Shown one piece after another: positions 23,911-24,178 of a stretch of 24,178 bases of DNA. Source of the DNA: HGM04593 sp045591315 (GTDB taxonomy: Bacteria; Bacteroidota; Bacteroidia; Bacteroidales; Bacteroidaceae); contig JAZNSN010000032.1 of assembly GCA_045591315.1 (NCBI GenBank), positions 1-24,178 on the forward strand, given 5' to 3'. Every line of letters begins with the position of its first letter. Within the stretch, counting starts at the first letter, position 1. The notes under the pieces were generated by a model, which was not told where the DNA came from, made no database searches, and saw only the letters and a program-made list of their open reading frames with translations. The position numbers and the translations under genes were made by a program.

Positions 23911-23981
23911 GGATTTGTGCTTTCGGAGTTTAGCTTGCTTGTTGCCTTTGCAAGTTCACAGCGTTCCTTCTTCTCGTTCAT
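23862..23981 (-). CDS. 39-codon open frame overlapping the toxin-like gene, possible frameshifted 5' part
   Basis: ATG 23981 opens a frame reading MNEKKERCELAKATSKLNSE, then STNPWQKAQQEKKKGIGTP and a stop at 23862. Its composition is hydrophilic and natural-looking, whereas the overlapping frame in this stretch (VAESSAGEEKGNRN) is less so. It may be a tiny leader gene or the true beginning of the toxin-like gene cut off by a single-base frameshift between about 23862 and 23900. Confidence 0.35.
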   Translation of the reverse strand: MNEKKERCELAKATSKLNSESTNPWQKAQQEKKKGIGTP

Positions 23982-23995
23982 GTGGCTTGTCTCCA

Positions 23996-24013
23996 AACCG
24001 GTATTGCCCGGTT
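23996..24013. other. GC-rich hairpin in the leader of the toxin-like pair
   Basis: AACCGG, six bases, CCGGTT is a perfect 6-bp inverted repeat 15 nt upstream of the ATG at 23981. It would lie in the 5' leader of the minus-strand transcript. The role is unknown. Confidence 0.3.
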
Positions 24014-24039
24014 ATATATCTGCTGTGTAAAAATCACAA

Positions 24040-24073
24040 GAGGCCGAGTCAAAAGTAATTTTGGCTCGGTCTC
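24040..24073 (+). terminator. Strong 15-bp hairpin with GUAA tetraloop, terminator-like
   Basis: Bases 24040-24054 pair with 24059-24073 around a GTAA loop, a GNRA-type tetraloop in RNA. In the plus-strand RNA the two odd positions are G-U wobbles, giving 15 continuous pairs; in the minus-strand RNA they are A/C mismatches. AGTTTTTCGG follows on the plus strand. This suggests a plus-strand terminator, yet no plus-strand gene lies just upstream. From 24074 to the window end no gene can be supported. Confidence 0.5.
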
Positions 24074-24178
24074 AGTTTTTCGGTGATTTTTCCGTTTTTG
24101 CCTGCAAATTCGAAAAAATATCATTTTTGTACGCATAAATCCTTCATGCCGCCCGACAACATTCCCAATATGCTCCAA

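Noticed and set aside
1..24178. CRISPR array, complete insertion sequence or rRNA
   Set aside because: No regularly spaced direct repeats, no transposase frame and no rRNA-like sequence were seen on either strand.

Overview
The window looks like chromosomal DNA of a Bacteroidales bacterium (Bacteroidota), possibly a Prevotella-, Porphyromonas- or Muribaculaceae-type organism; genus is not decided by the sequence. The grounds are two secreted proteins with type IX secretion (T9SS) type A C-terminal sorting tails, a TonB-dependent receptor, an S9 dipeptidyl-peptidase-like enzyme, single-chain L-serine dehydratase, a DUF4250-like small protein, and promoters of the Bacteroidota type (TTG, about 19-20 nt, TAnnTTTG).

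Left part (1-9150, genes all on the minus strand): a terminator for a gene left of the window, a secreted two-PDZ protein (172-1662), an unusual strongly structured intergenic stretch (1702-1922), a secreted S9 peptidase (2050-4554) preceded 40 nt upstream by L-serine ammonia-lyase (4595-5848), then a MarR regulator (6006-6380) placed 7 nt after an 820-residue CoA-disulfide-reductase/rhodanese/TusA/DsrE fusion (6388-8850). The peptidase and serine dehydratase suggest peptide and amino acid catabolism; the fusion protein and MarR suggest persulfide or polysulfide handling.

Middle (9150-17772, plus strand): after a ~280 nt AT-rich promoter region come two adjacent paralogous ~1000-residue secreted proteins (Asp-box/sortilin-like propeller, PKD-like domain, T9SS tail) spaced by 6 nt, followed 20 nt later by a TonB-dependent receptor resembling haem/haemoprotein receptors. 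The three form a compact operon that could be a surface capture and uptake system; there is no SusD partner.

Right part (17773-24178): an AT-rich island with its own promoter carries a restriction-modification pair, an AccI-like endonuclease and an overlapping N6-adenine methyltransferase, followed by a decayed winged-helix remnant. Base composition then returns to that of the flanks with an NAD-dependent sugar-nucleotide epimerase/reductase (21530-22390) and a convergent 58-residue DUF4250-like gene. The right end holds a translationally coupled minus-strand pair, a possible toxin-like protein and a lipoprotein, which together look like an effector/immunity unit whose 5' end may be frame-disrupted.
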